From an uncultured Marvinbryantia sp. (lineage in GTDB: Bacteria; Bacillota; Clostridia; Lachnospirales; Lachnospiraceae), in assembly GCA_934394985.1 (NCBI GenBank), contig CAKRRF010000011.1, forward strand, positions 1 to 64,000: DNA of 64,000 nucleotides, given 5' to 3'. Shown one piece after another: positions 55,773 to 64,000 of this stretch. Numbering within the stretch: the stretch's first letter is position 1; each line of letters begins with the position of its first letter. The translations under genes and the position numbers were made by a program. Below the pieces are notes generated by a model that saw only the letters and a list, made by a program, of their open reading frames with translations, made no database searches and had not been told where the DNA came from.

Positions 55773-57020
55773 GTGAAAAAGAGAAAAGCTGGAATCTGGT
55801 TTACCTTACTTCTGATGCTGGCAGTTCTGTGCATTCCGGTACAGGCCAGCGCAGCAAAGAAAGGATTTAAGACATCAAAGAGCGGTGTGATCCGTTATTA
55901 TGGAACAGACGGTAAAGCAGTAAAAGGAAAATGGTTTAAAGTAGGGAAAAAGCGTTATTATGCAAAGCCAAACGGAAGACTGGCCACCGGACTTACTACG
56001 ATCAAAGGGAAGCTTTATTACTTTGATAAAAAAGGGGTAAACAGAACAGGCTGGGTGACTGTAAAAAATAAGAGATATTATTTTGTAAGCGGCAAACGTT
56101 ATGCAGCAACTGGGATGTTTACGTTTAAAAACAAGCGCACCTATTATTTTAATGAAAAGGGTGTGATGCAGACCGGCTGGGTAACCGTTGGAGATAAAGA
56201 ATATTATTTTGATAATTTTATGCAGACTGGCTGGCTCACAGTAAATTATAAGACTTATTATCTGATTAAGACAAAACCGATGAAAGGCCAACGTGCCTGC
56301 GGTGTATTCTCTGTCGGCGGCAATCTGTATTATTTTGATCCTGATACAGGAGAACTGCTGCGTAACACTACAGTAGAATACAGAGACCGTACCTATACGG
56401 TAAATTCCAGTGGAGTCTGCACCGTGACACCGGAGAGTGGAGCACCAACAGGGGAGATGCTGTTTTTCCTGAAATTCGAGTCCGGCTCTGCAGCTTACAA
56501 CCAGACAGGCGGAGACAATGGAAAAGCATGCGGTGCATACCAGTTTGATTATCGTTACGCACTGCTTCCGTTTGTAAAATATGCATATGCGACAAATCCT
56601 CTGGTATGCAAGGAATTTGAATCATACGCAAAGTATAAGAATGGCAGCAAGCTGCTGAACAATTCTGATTTTTATAAGGCATGGCACAAGATTTATAAAC
56701 GCAACAGCAGAACGTTCTCAGAGATGCAGGATACCTTTGCCAGAATCAACTATTACGATAATGTAGAACGTAAGATTCAGGCAGCAGGCATTGATATTGC
56801 ATCCAGATCAGAAGTGGTGAAGGGGGCAGTCTTCAGCTACTCCATTCAGCATGGACAGACAAGCGCGTTCAATGCAGTAAAGGCTATCAAGCCAAAGAGT
56901 ACGACATCAGATGCACAGTTTCTGAAAAAACTGTACAATTACAGAAAAAAAGCCTTTCCGTTATACGCGACCAGATATACACAGGAATATAAGGCAGCAA
57001 TTGCAGAACTGAATAAGTAA
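55773..57020 (+). CDS. Cell-wall-binding repeat protein with lysozyme-like domain
   Basis: About 415 aa from GTG 55773 (GGAGG at 55761-55765). Signal peptide KKRKAGIWFTLLLMLAVLCIPVQASA, then about eight wall-binding repeats (KRYYAKPNGRLATG, KLYYFDKKGVNRTGW, KRTYYFNEKGVMQTGW). From about residue 230 the domain FFLKFESGSAAYNQTGGDNGKACGAYQFD resembles the lysozyme superfamily, with a likely catalytic Glu in FES and the GAYQF motif. Probably a peptidoglycan hydrolase. Repeats of the same type in the gene upstream suggest the pair arose by duplication with different catalytic domains. Confidence 0.82.
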   Translation: MKKRKAGIWFTLLLMLAVLCIPVQASAAKKGFKTSKSGVIRYYGTDGKAVKGKWFKVGKKRYYAKPNGRLATGLTTIKGKLYYFDKKGVNRTGWVTVKNKRYYFVSGKRYAATGMFTFKNKRTYYFNEKGVMQTGWVTVGDKEYYFDNFMQTGWLTVNYKTYYLIKTKPMKGQRACGVFSVGGNLYYFDPDTGELLRNTTVEYRDRTYTVNSSGVCTVTPESGAPTGEMLFFLKFESGSAAYNQTGGDNGKACGAYQFDYRYALLPFVKYAYATNPLVCKEFESYAKYKNGSKLLNNSDFYKAWHKIYKRNSRTFSEMQDTFARINYYDNVERKIQAAGIDIASRSEVVKGAVFSYSIQHGQTSAFNAVKAIKPKSTTSDAQFLKKLYNYRKKAFPLYATRYTQEYKAAIAELNK

Positions 57021-57028
57021 TATCAGAA

Positions 57029-57081
57029 AAGAGTATCGTAAAACAACTGTGAAACCAGTTATGGAGCGATGCTCTTTTTTT
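57029..57081 (+). terminator. Terminator after the cell-wall protein pair
   Basis: AAGAGTATCG (57029-57038) pairs with CGATGCTCTT (57067-57076) with one G-U-type mismatch; an inner AACTG/CAGTT stem adds stability; T7 follows. Confidence 0.8.
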
Positions 57082-57136
57082 GAAAAACGAAAGTATGTGT
57101 AAACAGTACATGGCAGATTCTTTCTATTTACAATAC

Positions 57137-57165
57137 TTGACACAAACATGTGTTTTTTCTATAAT
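57137..57165 (+). promoter_or_regulatory. Consensus SigA promoter of the cob operon, with inverted repeat
   Basis: TTGACA (57137-57142), 17-bp spacer, TATAAT (57160-57165). Within the spacer ACACA and TGTGT form an inverted repeat with a 4-nt gap, a possible operator. The leader to cobT is only about 20 nt, too short for a cobalamin riboswitch. Confidence 0.8.
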
Positions 57166-57192
57166 GGAAAAGATGACTGGAGGGGGAATTAT

Positions 57193-58248
57193 ATGAAGAT
57201 TACAATTAACAAAAAAGAATATGAATTACAGACATTAGATACACAGGCACAGGAATTGAGCAAGAAGCGCTGGGACAGCATTGCCAAGCCACTGCATAGC
57301 CTGGGAAAAATGGAAGATCTGGTAATGCAGACAGCAGGGATCAGTGGCGATGCCAATGTATCTTATGATAAAAAAGCACTGATCGTAATGTGCGCAGATA
57401 ATGGAGTGGTAGCGGAAGGTGTCACCCAGTCTGAGCAGAATGTGACGGCTATCGTATCAGAAAATTTCTTATCTGATAAAGCTACGGCAGCGATTCTGTG
57501 CAAACAGACCGGAGCAGAGATTTTCCCAATCGATATCGGTATTGCGGTAGATACGAAACTGGAAAATCATAAGATCGCCTATGGTACGAAAAATATGGCA
57601 AAAGAACCGGCAATGACCAGAGAAGAAGCGGAAAGAGCTCTGGAGGTCGGTATTGAAAAAGTACGTGAGCTTTCTGAGCAGGGATATAAAATTATCGCTA
57701 CCGGTGAGATGGGAATCGGCAATACTACTACCAGTAGTGCCCTGGCATCTTATTTTCTGAACGAAGATGTGGAACATATGACAGGAAGAGGTGCCGGACT
57801 GACCAGCAGTGCCCTTGAGAAGAAGATTGCCGTAGTGCGTAAGGCGATTGCGGATTACAGCCCATCTTTTACAGATGCGATTGATGCACTGGCAGCACTG
57901 GGTGGATTCGATATTGCCGGAATGGCAGGTGTATTCATTGGTGGTGCGATTTATCGTGTGCCGATCGTGATAGACGGATTTATATCCAGTGCAGCGGCAC
58001 TGACAGCTGTTCATATTTGTCCGCAGTGTAGAGACTTTATCATGGCATCCCATGTATCAAAAGAGCCTGCTGCGAAAAAGGTTCTGGATGCATTAGGAAA
58101 AGAAGCTGCACTGCACTGTGATATGTGCCTGGGTGAAGGAACCGGAGCAGTGACCTTATTCCCGATTCTGGATCTGGCGACTCAGATTTACAAGCAGATG
58201 AGCACATTTGAAGATATTGAAATCGATGCGTATGTGGAATTGAAGTAG
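57193..58248 (+). CDS. cobT: Nicotinate-nucleotide-dimethylbenzimidazole phosphoribosyltransferase
   Basis: Activates the lower-ligand base of cobalamin to its alpha-riboside phosphate. 351 aa, standard. Motifs: KPLHSLGKMEDL, VMCADNGVVAEGVTQS, ATGEMGIGNTTTSSAL, GRGAGLTSSALEKK, IDGFISSAAAL and MCLGEGTGAVTLFPILD with the catalytic Glu. GGAGGGGGAA precedes ATG 57193. First gene of a five-gene cobalamin lower-ligand operon. Confidence 0.96.
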   Translation: MKITINKKEYELQTLDTQAQELSKKRWDSIAKPLHSLGKMEDLVMQTAGISGDANVSYDKKALIVMCADNGVVAEGVTQSEQNVTAIVSENFLSDKATAAILCKQTGAEIFPIDIGIAVDTKLENHKIAYGTKNMAKEPAMTREEAERALEVGIEKVRELSEQGYKIIATGEMGIGNTTTSSALASYFLNEDVEHMTGRGAGLTSSALEKKIAVVRKAIADYSPSFTDAIDALAALGGFDIAGMAGVFIGGAIYRVPIVIDGFISSAAALTAVHICPQCRDFIMASHVSKEPAAKKVLDALGKEAALHCDMCLGEGTGAVTLFPILDLATQIYKQMSTFEDIEIDAYVELK

Positions 58249-58259
58249 GAAAAAAGAAT

Positions 58260-58781
58260 ATGATGATAGTAGTGACCGGTGGCAGTGGAAGCGGCAAGTC
58301 AGCTTATGCAGAGCAGCGGATTCAGGAATTCGGACAGATGCCGCGTTTTTATCTTGCTACCATGGAGAACAGAGACGAAGAAAGTCAGAAAAGAGTGGAT
58401 CGTCACAGGGCGATGCGTGCCGATAAACAGTTTGTCACGGTGGAATGTCCTTTTGATCTGCAGGATGTCCGACTGGAAAAGAAGGGCGCCATTCTGCTGG
58501 AGTGTATGTCAAATCTGGTGGCAAACGAACTGTTTGTCAGAGACGGCATGGCTCATATGGAGCAGACCGCAGAAAAGATCCTGAAGGGTGTCATGCAGCT
58601 GAAGAATCAGTGCAGCCACTTGGTGATTGTCACCAATGAGGTCTTTTCAGACGGCATGCAGTATGATGAATGGACCGGGCAATATATCAAATGTCTCGGT
58701 ATGGTGAATCAGGCTTTAAGCGGACTGGCAGATCAGGTAGTGGAGGTAGTCTATACGATTCCGGTGCTGCAGAAAGGATAA
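58260..58781 (+). CDS. cobU: Adenosylcobinamide kinase / phosphate guanylyltransferase
   Basis: Phosphorylates adenosylcobinamide and attaches GMP. 173 aa. P-loop VVTGGSGSGKSAYAE, the guanylated His in VDRHRAMR and TVECP, LLECMSNLVANELF, IVTNEVFSDGMQYDEWTGQYIKCLGMVNQAL. 11 nt after cobT. All parts of the bifunctional enzyme are present. Confidence 0.95.
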   Translation: MMIVVTGGSGSGKSAYAEQRIQEFGQMPRFYLATMENRDEESQKRVDRHRAMRADKQFVTVECPFDLQDVRLEKKGAILLECMSNLVANELFVRDGMAHMEQTAEKILKGVMQLKNQCSHLVIVTNEVFSDGMQYDEWTGQYIKCLGMVNQALSGLADQVVEVVYTIPVLQKG

Positions 58782-58784
58782 CAA

Positions 58785-59549
58785 ATGAATCTGATATATA
58801 ACCTGATCATTGCATTTGCAATGTATTCCAAAATACCAATGCCGCATATCGACTGGACAGAAGAACGAATGCGATACGTATTTTGTTTTTTTCCTGTGAT
58901 CGGAGCCGTGATCGGTGCGGTGATGACACTTTGGGTACATGTGGGAATGAGAATAACCGGAAACGAGGATCTCTTTGCAGCGATACTGGTACTGATACCG
59001 ATTATCATTACAGGTGGAATTCATTTTGACGGATTTCTGGATACCTGTGATGCATTGAGTTCTTATAAGACTATGGAAGAAAAGCTGGAGATTTTAAAAG
59101 ATTCTCATGCCGGAGCTTTTGCCATTCTGATGGGATGCTGTTATTTTGTGCTGAATTACGGTGTATTTCATGCAGTGGATATGCGTGCAGTGCGTCTTCT
59201 GGCCATTGGTTATGCATTATCCAGAGCCTTCAGCGGACTGGCAGTGGTAGTATTTAAAAAGGCAAAAAAAAGCGGACTGGCAGCGACATTTTCCGATTCT
59301 GCACAGAAGAAAACGGTAGCAGTGACAATGATCATTTATATTGTGGCCTGTGCGGTACTGATGGTGTTGACGGATCCGGTGATCGGAACGCTGTGCTTTG
59401 CCACTGCGCTTCTGGTTTTTGCATGGTATCGATATATGTCATACCGGAAGTTTGGAGGTATCACAGGTGATCTGGCAGGATTTTTCCTGCAGGTGTGTGA
59501 ACTGTCCATGGCTTTCGTGACGGTAATTGCAATGCATTTGATAGGATAA
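58785..59549 (+). CDS. cobS: Adenosylcobinamide-GDP ribazoletransferase (cobalamin synthase)
   Basis: Membrane enzyme joining GDP-cobinamide to alpha-ribazole, the last assembly step. 254 aa with several transmembrane segments. Conserved YSKIPMPHIDW, ITGGIHFDGFLDTCDAL (Asp-rich site), LEILKDSHAGAFAIL and GGITGDLAGFFLQVCEL. Starts four bases after the cobU stop. Confidence 0.95.
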   Translation: MNLIYNLIIAFAMYSKIPMPHIDWTEERMRYVFCFFPVIGAVIGAVMTLWVHVGMRITGNEDLFAAILVLIPIIITGGIHFDGFLDTCDALSSYKTMEEKLEILKDSHAGAFAILMGCCYFVLNYGVFHAVDMRAVRLLAIGYALSRAFSGLAVVVFKKAKKSGLAATFSDSAQKKTVAVTMIIYIVACAVLMVLTDPVIGTLCFATALLVFAWYRYMSYRKFGGITGDLAGFFLQVCELSMAFVTVIAMHLIG

Positions 59550-59566
59550 CAGGATAGGGTGAAACA

Positions 59567-59959
59567 ATGGAACTGATGATTGGCGGGGCATATCAGGGAA
59601 AAACAGAACTTGCAAAAAAAATATTCGGATTGAGAGAAGAAGAAATTCTGGATGGATCATCCTGTGAACCAGATGATGTCCTTCAGGCAAAAGCAGTCAA
59701 CTGCTTTCATATGCTGATTCGAAGAATGATGGAGCAGAAGCAGGACGTGGATGCGTTTTTTGAAGCATTAAAAAATGCGAATCCGAAATTGATACTGATC
59801 TCTGATGAGATCGGATATGGTATTGTGCCTATGGACCGGTTTGAACGTGACTGGCGAGAGAAAACAGGACGGATCTGCTGTCTGGCGGCCGGGGAATCTG
59901 CGCATGTAATCCGTGTGCTGGCTGGTAACGCTGTGTATATTAAAGGAGAAAAGATATGA
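59567..59959 (+). CDS. Short CobU-like P-loop protein
   Basis: 130 aa. P-loop LMIGGAYQGKTELAKK and a C-terminal part SDEIGYGIVPMDRFERDWREKTGRICCLAAGESAHVIRVLAG that matches the end of CobU/CobP kinases. The central region with the guanylated His is missing and the protein is about 45 residues shorter than CobU, so at most the kinase activity can remain. It is a second CobU-type gene in the same operon. It overlaps cobC by four bases. Confidence 0.78.
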   Translation: MELMIGGAYQGKTELAKKIFGLREEEILDGSSCEPDDVLQAKAVNCFHMLIRRMMEQKQDVDAFFEALKNANPKLILISDEIGYGIVPMDRFERDWREKTGRICCLAAGESAHVIRVLAGNAVYIKGEKI

Positions 59960-60543
59960 TTCTGTATTTGATCCGGCATGGGATGACAGCCGGCAATCAG
60001 AAAAAACGTTATATAGGCACAACGGATGAACCACTGTGCCATGAGGGCCGGGCGTTGCTGACCCGGATTCTGGAATCGCACAGATACCCGTGTCCGGATT
60101 TCCTATATTGCAGTCCGATGCTGCGTTGTCGGGAAACGGCAGAGATACTGTTTCCGGGAAAAGAACAGCATCTGATTTCGGATTTTCGGGAATGTGATTT
60201 TGGAGCATTTGAGAATCAGAATTATATGGAGCTGGCCGGAAATGAAGCATATCAGAAATGGATTGACAGTAACGGACAGCTTCCGTTTCCGGGAGGAGAA
60301 TCCAGAGAAGAATTTCAGGAACGGAGTATTCAGGCATTTTATCAGCTGGAAAAAGAACTGGAGCAAGCGCAAGCGGAGGATAAGATCACTGCCATTGTAG
60401 CACATGGTGGAACGATCATGAGCATTCTGGAGGCTGTGGGAGTGCCTGCAGGATCCTATTATGATTTTCAGGCGGGCAATGGAGAAGGCTATCGCCTGGA
60501 AGGAAAAAACGGACAGTATCATTATCAGAAACTGGGAGAATAG
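59956..60543 (+). CDS. cobC: Histidine phosphatase, probable alpha-ribazole phosphatase
   Basis: 195 aa of the phosphoglycerate-mutase-like phosphatase family. Phosphohistidine motif LIRHGMTAGN, second motif YCSPMLRCRETAEILFPG, acid Glu in FRECDFGAFENQNYMEL and late His in AIVAHGGTIMSIL. The location after cobT-cobU-cobS supports removal of phosphate from alpha-ribazole-5'-phosphate (or the cobalamin phosphate). Overlaps the CobU-like gene by four bases; ruvA follows at once. Confidence 0.88.
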   Translation: MILYLIRHGMTAGNQKKRYIGTTDEPLCHEGRALLTRILESHRYPCPDFLYCSPMLRCRETAEILFPGKEQHLISDFRECDFGAFENQNYMELAGNEAYQKWIDSNGQLPFPGGESREEFQERSIQAFYQLEKELEQAQAEDKITAIVAHGGTIMSILEAVGVPAGSYYDFQAGNGEGYRLEGKNGQYHYQKLGE

Positions 60544-60544
60544 C

Positions 60545-61159
60545 ATGATATCATTTTTAAAGGGTGAAATTGAAGAGCTCGAAGAAACAAAAGTACTGCT
60601 GGATGTGAATGGGGTAGGCTATGGTGTATTTATCACCGGACGGGATGCCAGTGCACTTTCCGGGCGAAAAGACAGGGTGAAGCTGTTCACTTACCTGCAA
60701 GTGAGGGAAGATGCCATGCAGCTGTATGGTTTCTTAAGAAAAGATGATCTTCATGTATTCCAGCTGCTGCTGAGTGTAAATGGAATCGGTCCGAAAGCGG
60801 CTTTGGGCATGCTTTCTGCACTGTCAGCCAACGATATCCGTTTTGCGGTACTAGCAGGAGATGCCAAGGCCATAGCCAAAGCACCTGGGATCGGACCAAA
60901 GACAGCACAGAAGCTGATATTAGAATTAAAAGATAAATTTGACCTGCAAGAGACCTTTGACAGTACTCTGTCAGAACATACAGAAGGAAGTGTGCCTGCC
61001 GGAACAACCAGACAGGTACAGGAAGAAGCGGTGCAGGCACTGGTAGCACTGGGCTATCCGGGAGGAGAAGCACTGAAGGCAGTACGTGCGGCGGATACCG
61101 GCGGTGATTTGAATACAGAAGAACTGCTGAAGGCTGCACTGAAGAAAATGGCATTTTAG
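60545..61159 (+). CDS. ruvA: Holliday junction helicase subunit RuvA
   Basis: Binds Holliday junctions and loads RuvB. 204 aa. MISFLKGEIEELEETKVLLDVNGVGYGVF (OB-fold), HhH motifs LLSVNGIGPKAALGMLSAL and APGIGPKTAQKLILEL, and the flexible linker plus C-terminal RuvB-binding domain (VQALVALGYPGGEALKAVRAA). ATG 60545 lies just after the cobC stop; an earlier frame opening overlaps cobC. Confidence 0.96.
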   Translation: MISFLKGEIEELEETKVLLDVNGVGYGVFITGRDASALSGRKDRVKLFTYLQVREDAMQLYGFLRKDDLHVFQLLLSVNGIGPKAALGMLSALSANDIRFAVLAGDAKAIAKAPGIGPKTAQKLILELKDKFDLQETFDSTLSEHTEGSVPAGTTRQVQEEAVQALVALGYPGGEALKAVRAADTGGDLNTEELLKAALKKMAF

Positions 61160-61174
61160 GAGAATGTAGCGTAC

Positions 61175-62170
61175 ATGGATAGAAGAGTAATTCAAACAGA
61201 GGTTTTGCCGGAGGATTCCCGCATAGAGACAAGTCTGCGTCCTAAGATGCTGAAAGACTATATCGGACAGGAAAAGGCAAAGGAAAATCTGAAGATCTAT
61301 ATTGAGGCGGCAAAACAAAGAGGTGATTCTCTGGATCATGTACTGTTTTACGGACCGCCTGGTCTGGGAAAAACTACCCTTGCCGGAATCATTGCCAATG
61401 AGATGGGCGTTCATATGAAGGTCACATCCGGACCTGCGATTGAAAAACCGGGGGAGATGGCAGCGATACTGAATAACCTGCAGGAAGGAGATGTCCTGTT
61501 TGTAGATGAGATTCATCGTCTGAACCGTCAGGTAGAAGAGGTATTGTATCCGGCCATGGAAGACTTTGCCATTGATATTATGATCGGCAAAGGAGCAGCG
61601 GCCCGTTCGATTCGTCTGGATCTGCCACGGTTTACTCTGGTGGGAGCGACTACGAGAGCAGGGCTTTTGACAGCACCTCTGCGTGATCGTTTTGGTGTGA
61701 TTCACCATCTGGAATTTTATACAGAAGAAGAACTGTCGGAGATTATCTGCAATTCGGCAAAAATCCTGGATGTGGAAATAGAACCGGAAGGAGCTCTGGA
61801 ACTGGCAAAAAGATCCAGAGGAACGCCACGACTTGCCAACCGTCTGCTGAAAAGAGTGCGGGATTTTGCACAGGTAAAATACGATGGAAAGATTACCAGA
61901 GAGACAGCCAGTTTTGCACTGGATCTGCTGGAGGTAGATACGTATGGACTGGATGTAACGGACCGAAATCTGCTGATTACGATGATTGAAAAATTTCAGG
62001 GAGGTCCGGTGGGACTGGACACACTGGCAGCTACCATAGGTGAAGATGCAGGTACCATTGAAGATGTATATGAACCGTATCTTCTGAAAAAAGGATTTCT
62101 GATCCGGACGCCGAGAGGCAGAGTGGCGACTGAAAAATCTTATCATCATCTGGGCTTGCAATTCCCGTAG
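61175..62170 (+). CDS. ruvB: Holliday junction helicase ATPase RuvB
   Basis: AAA+ motor driving branch migration. 331 aa. [19 protein letters not shown], Walker [13 protein letters not shown], Walker [12 protein letters not shown], sensor [22 protein letters not shown], arginine finger region [17 protein letters not shown] and winged-helix end [20 protein letters not shown] precedes the ATG, 15 nt after ruvA. Confidence 0.97.
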   Translation: MDRRVIQTEVLPEDSRIETSLRPKMLKDYIGQEKAKENLKIYIEAAKQRGDSLDHVLFYGPPGLGKTTLAGIIANEMGVHMKVTSGPAIEKPGEMAAILNNLQEGDVLFVDEIHRLNRQVEEVLYPAMEDFAIDIMIGKGAAARSIRLDLPRFTLVGATTRAGLLTAPLRDRFGVIHHLEFYTEEELSEIICNSAKILDVEIEPEGALELAKRSRGTPRLANRLLKRVRDFAQVKYDGKITRETASFALDLLEVDTYGLDVTDRNLLITMIEKFQGGPVGLDTLAATIGEDAGTIEDVYEPYLLKKGFLIRTPRGRVATEKSYHHLGLQFP

Positions 62171-62212
62171 AAGTTCGATATACTGATTTCATACAAATGA
62201 GGAGGAAGTGTT

Positions 62213-62539
62213 ATGTCAGCGAGGAACCAGACACAAGTGGTCATTAATGGTCAGATCTTTGTGATCAGTGGTTATGAAAGCGAAGAATATATTCAGAAGG
62301 TTGGCTATTACCTGAATAATAAGCTGACTGAGATTCAGAAGCTGGAGAGTTATAAGCGTCAGTCCAACGATATGAAGAGCATTCTGGTACAGCTCAATAT
62401 CGCAGATGATTATTTTAAGGCGAAGAAGCAGGCAGAGATTCTGGAAGACGGGATTACATCCAGAGACAAAGAAATCTTTGATCTGAAGCATACTCTGATT
62501 GATCTGCAGAGACAAATAGATGATTTAAAAAAGAAATAA
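62213..62539 (+). CDS. zapA: Cell division protein ZapA
   Basis: Promotes FtsZ bundling at the division ring. 108 aa. N-terminal VVINGQIFVISGYESEEYIQKVGYYLNNKL is the ZapA fold; the C-terminal half is a coiled coil ending DLQRQIDDLKKK. GAGGAGG precedes the ATG. The gene before a U32 peptidase gene is a common Clostridia order. Confidence 0.9.
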   Translation: MSARNQTQVVINGQIFVISGYESEEYIQKVGYYLNNKLTEIQKLESYKRQSNDMKSILVQLNIADDYFKAKKQAEILEDGITSRDKEIFDLKHTLIDLQRQIDDLKKK

Positions 62540-62542
62540 AGG

Positions 62543-62588
62543 CAGGCTGCAGGATCCTGTAGAGGGATTACGGCAGCCTGATTTCTTT
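62543..62588 (+). terminator. Terminator after zapA
   Basis: CAGGCTGC (62543-62550) pairs with GCAGCCTG (62573-62580); ATTTCTTT follows and merges into repeat copy D. Confidence 0.75.
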
Positions 62589-62646
62589 ACATGAGTAATG
62601 AGCCAGAGTCCATGCCTGCACGAGACCCTGGCATCTTTGAATAAAC
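62585..62646 (+). repeat. Dispersed two-hairpin repeat, copy D (first hairpin)
   Basis: ACATGAGTAATGAGCCAGAG and the following TCCATGCCTGCA match copy C at most positions. GCCAGAGTC (62602-62610) pairs with GACCCTGGC (62624-62632). The outer right arm and second hairpin are missing. Confidence 0.75.
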
Positions 62647-62663
62647 AGAAAGGCGCAATATAG

Positions 62664-64000
62664 ATGAAAGTAGAATTACTGGCACCTGCCGGCTCCTGGG
62701 AAAGCATGATGGCAGCATATCGGGCAGGAGCAGATGCAGTGTATATCGGCGGTACGAAGTTTGGCGCCAGAGCATTTGCAGACAATCTGGATACAGAGAA
62801 GATGAAAGCAGCAATCGACTATGCTCATCTTCGCGGAAAAAAACTGTATCTGACGGTCAATACTCTGGTGAAAGAAAAAGAAATGGAAGAAGTATATGAG
62901 TATCTGCTGCCATTTTATCGTGAAGGACTGGATGCTGTGATTGTACAGGATTTTGGAGTATTTCAGATGGTACGAGACGAGTTCCCGGAGATGGATCTTC
63001 ATGCCAGTACGCAGATGACAGTCACCGGTGTCCGTGGAGCTGCATGGCTGAAGGAACGTGGAGCAGCCAGAATCGTGACAGCCCGGGAGCTTTCCATGGA
63101 AGAGATCCGGAAGATTCATGATCAGGTATCGGTGGAGATCGAGAGCTTCGTACATGGAGCTTTGTGTTTCTGCTATTCCGGACAATGTCTGCTGAGCAGC
63201 ATGATCGGTGGAAGAAGCGGCAACCGGGGAAGATGTGCCCAGCCATGCAGACTGCCGTATCAGCTGTATGAGGACGGAAAACTGATTTCCAGAGAGGAAC
63301 AGTCCTGTCTGATGAGTCCGAAGGATATGTGTACACTGGATCTGATTCCGGATCTGATTGAAAACGGCGTTTATTCTTTCAAAATGGAAGGACGCATGAA
63401 AAAACCGGAATACACGGCAGGTATCACAGCCGTTTACCGAAAATATATCGATCGTTATCTGCAGTATGGAAAAAAGAACTATCAGGTATCAGATCAGGAT
63501 CGCAGTATATTGATGGATCTTTACAATCGTGGTGGATTTTCTACAGGATATTATTATCAGCATAATGGAAAAGATATGATGTCCATGGAACGCCCGAATC
63601 ACTGGGGTACAGAAGCAGCAAAGCCAATTTTTTCCGAAAAAGGAATTCGATGGAAGGCACTGGAAGATCTGTATCCGCAGGATGTGCTGGAACTGCGCAG
63701 TAAAAAAGAAAAAGATGGAAAAACAGAAGTTACTCTGACAACGAAGGTGGCAAAGGGAGCTGTTTTTGCTGTAAAGATTGGAAAGGGAAAACCGGAAAAA
63801 TCTGCATTATTTTACCGCACCAGAAATGAACAGCTACTTCAGCGCCTGAAAAAAGAATATCTGGATACGCCTTATAAAGTAGCGGCAGATGGGATATTAC
63901 TACTGAAAACAGGAAAAAATGCGAAGCTTCAGGTCAGCAGCCAGGGATATACTGTGTCAGTGACCGGACAGGAAGTACAGACTGCACAGAAGCGACCGGT
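62664..64000 (+). CDS. U32 family peptidase (5' part; runs off window)
   Basis: The open frame continues past the window end (445 codons seen). The start MKVELLAPAGSWESMMAAYRAGADAVYIGG is the U32 hallmark, followed by TVNTLVKEKEMEEV, LDAVIVQDFG, LHASTQMTVTG, and the signature ESFVHGALCFCYSGQCLLSSMIGGRSGNRGRCAQPCRLPY with clustered Cys, then FKMEGRMKKPEY. Bacterial members include collagenase-like peptidases and tRNA/rRNA hydroxylation proteins (TrhP, RlhA); the Cys set suits the latter but cannot be decided here. AGAAAGG precedes the ATG. Confidence 0.9.
   Translation, partial: MKVELLAPAGSWESMMAAYRAGADAVYIGGTKFGARAFADNLDTEKMKAAIDYAHLRGKKLYLTVNTLVKEKEMEEVYEYLLPFYREGLDAVIVQDFGVFQMVRDEFPEMDLHASTQMTVTGVRGAAWLKERGAARIVTARELSMEEIRKIHDQVSVEIESFVHGALCFCYSGQCLLSSMIGGRSGNRGRCAQPCRLPYQLYEDGKLISREEQSCLMSPKDMCTLDLIPDLIENGVYSFKMEGRMKKPEYTAGITAVYRKYIDRYLQYGKKNYQVSDQDRSILMDLYNRGGFSTGYYYQHNGKDMMSMERPNHWGTEAAKPIFSEKGIRWKALEDLYPQDVLELRSKKEKDGKTEVTLTTKVAKGAVFAVKIGKGKPEKSALFYRTRNEQLLQRLKKEYLDTPYKVAADGILLLKTGKNAKLQVSSQGYTVSVTGQEVQTAQKRP

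Noticed and set aside
60971..62161. A 396-codon reverse-strand frame antisense to ruvA-ruvB
   Set aside because: Long only because of the codon use of the opposite strand; composition is Cys/Phe/His/Ile-rich with no domain, and ruvAB are certain.

Overview
The window is a chromosomal stretch of a low-to-moderate GC Gram-positive anaerobe, most likely a gut Lachnospiraceae (Blautia-like; genus not proven). The grounds are dense GGAGG ribosome sites, TTGACA/TATAAT promoters, the Clostridia gene order gpmI-(eno)-secG-rnr-smpB-ssrA, a giant 2-hydroxyacyl-CoA dehydratase activase, choline-binding-like cell-wall proteins and a SpoIVA relative.

Layout. 1-2.1 kb: right end of a Tn916-family integrative element (excisionase, tyrosine integrase, integrase arm-type repeats), next to the start of a low-molecular-weight tyrosine phosphatase gene. 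2.7-11.1 kb: two importers, a TAXI-TRAP system and a complete branched-chain amino acid-type ABC system (livKHMGF); each has a terminator-like hairpin between the binding-protein gene and the membrane genes. 11.1-18.5 kb: homoserine dehydrogenase, then gpmI, an unknown gene, an internally deleted enolase relative at the usual eno position, secG, rnr, smpB and tmRNA. 18.7-26.3 kb: secreted SH3 and SGNH proteins, a two-component system, a SIR2-like protein, a PRTase, a YitT membrane protein and a decayed gene scar. 26.5-31.2 kb: hisH, hisF, ung and an orphan MotAB/ZorAB-like ion-driven motor pair. 31.3-37.3 kb: divergent activase, then tgt and yajC. 37.4-44.2 kb: leuB-ilvD-ilvB and serC-serA (branched-chain amino acids and serine). 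44.3-51.3 kb: CsoR-type repressor, trmO, an L,D-transpeptidase, tRNA-Thr, gltX, a UvrD-family helicase and a DUF1292 protein. 51.5-57 kb: a GH13-like protein lacking its catalytic residues, DUF5662, a SpoIVA C-terminal paralog and two cell-wall hydrolases. 57-60.5 kb: cobalamin lower-ligand assembly (cobT, cobU, cobS, a CobU-like gene, cobC). 60.5-64 kb: ruvAB, zapA and a U32 peptidase running off the end.

The most unusual signals are: (1) a dispersed two-hairpin intergenic repeat, four copies, each starting in the U-tract of a terminator, two of the same length with compensatory stem changes; (2) a cluster of apparently dead or truncated paralogs of core enzymes (enolase, GH13 debranching enzyme, SpoIVA); (3) the orphan motor with a long coiled-coil tail; (4) a 12-bp perfect hairpin that hides the ribosome site of the SpoIVA paralog. 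No CRISPR array, rRNA operon, complete prophage or complete known defence system is present.
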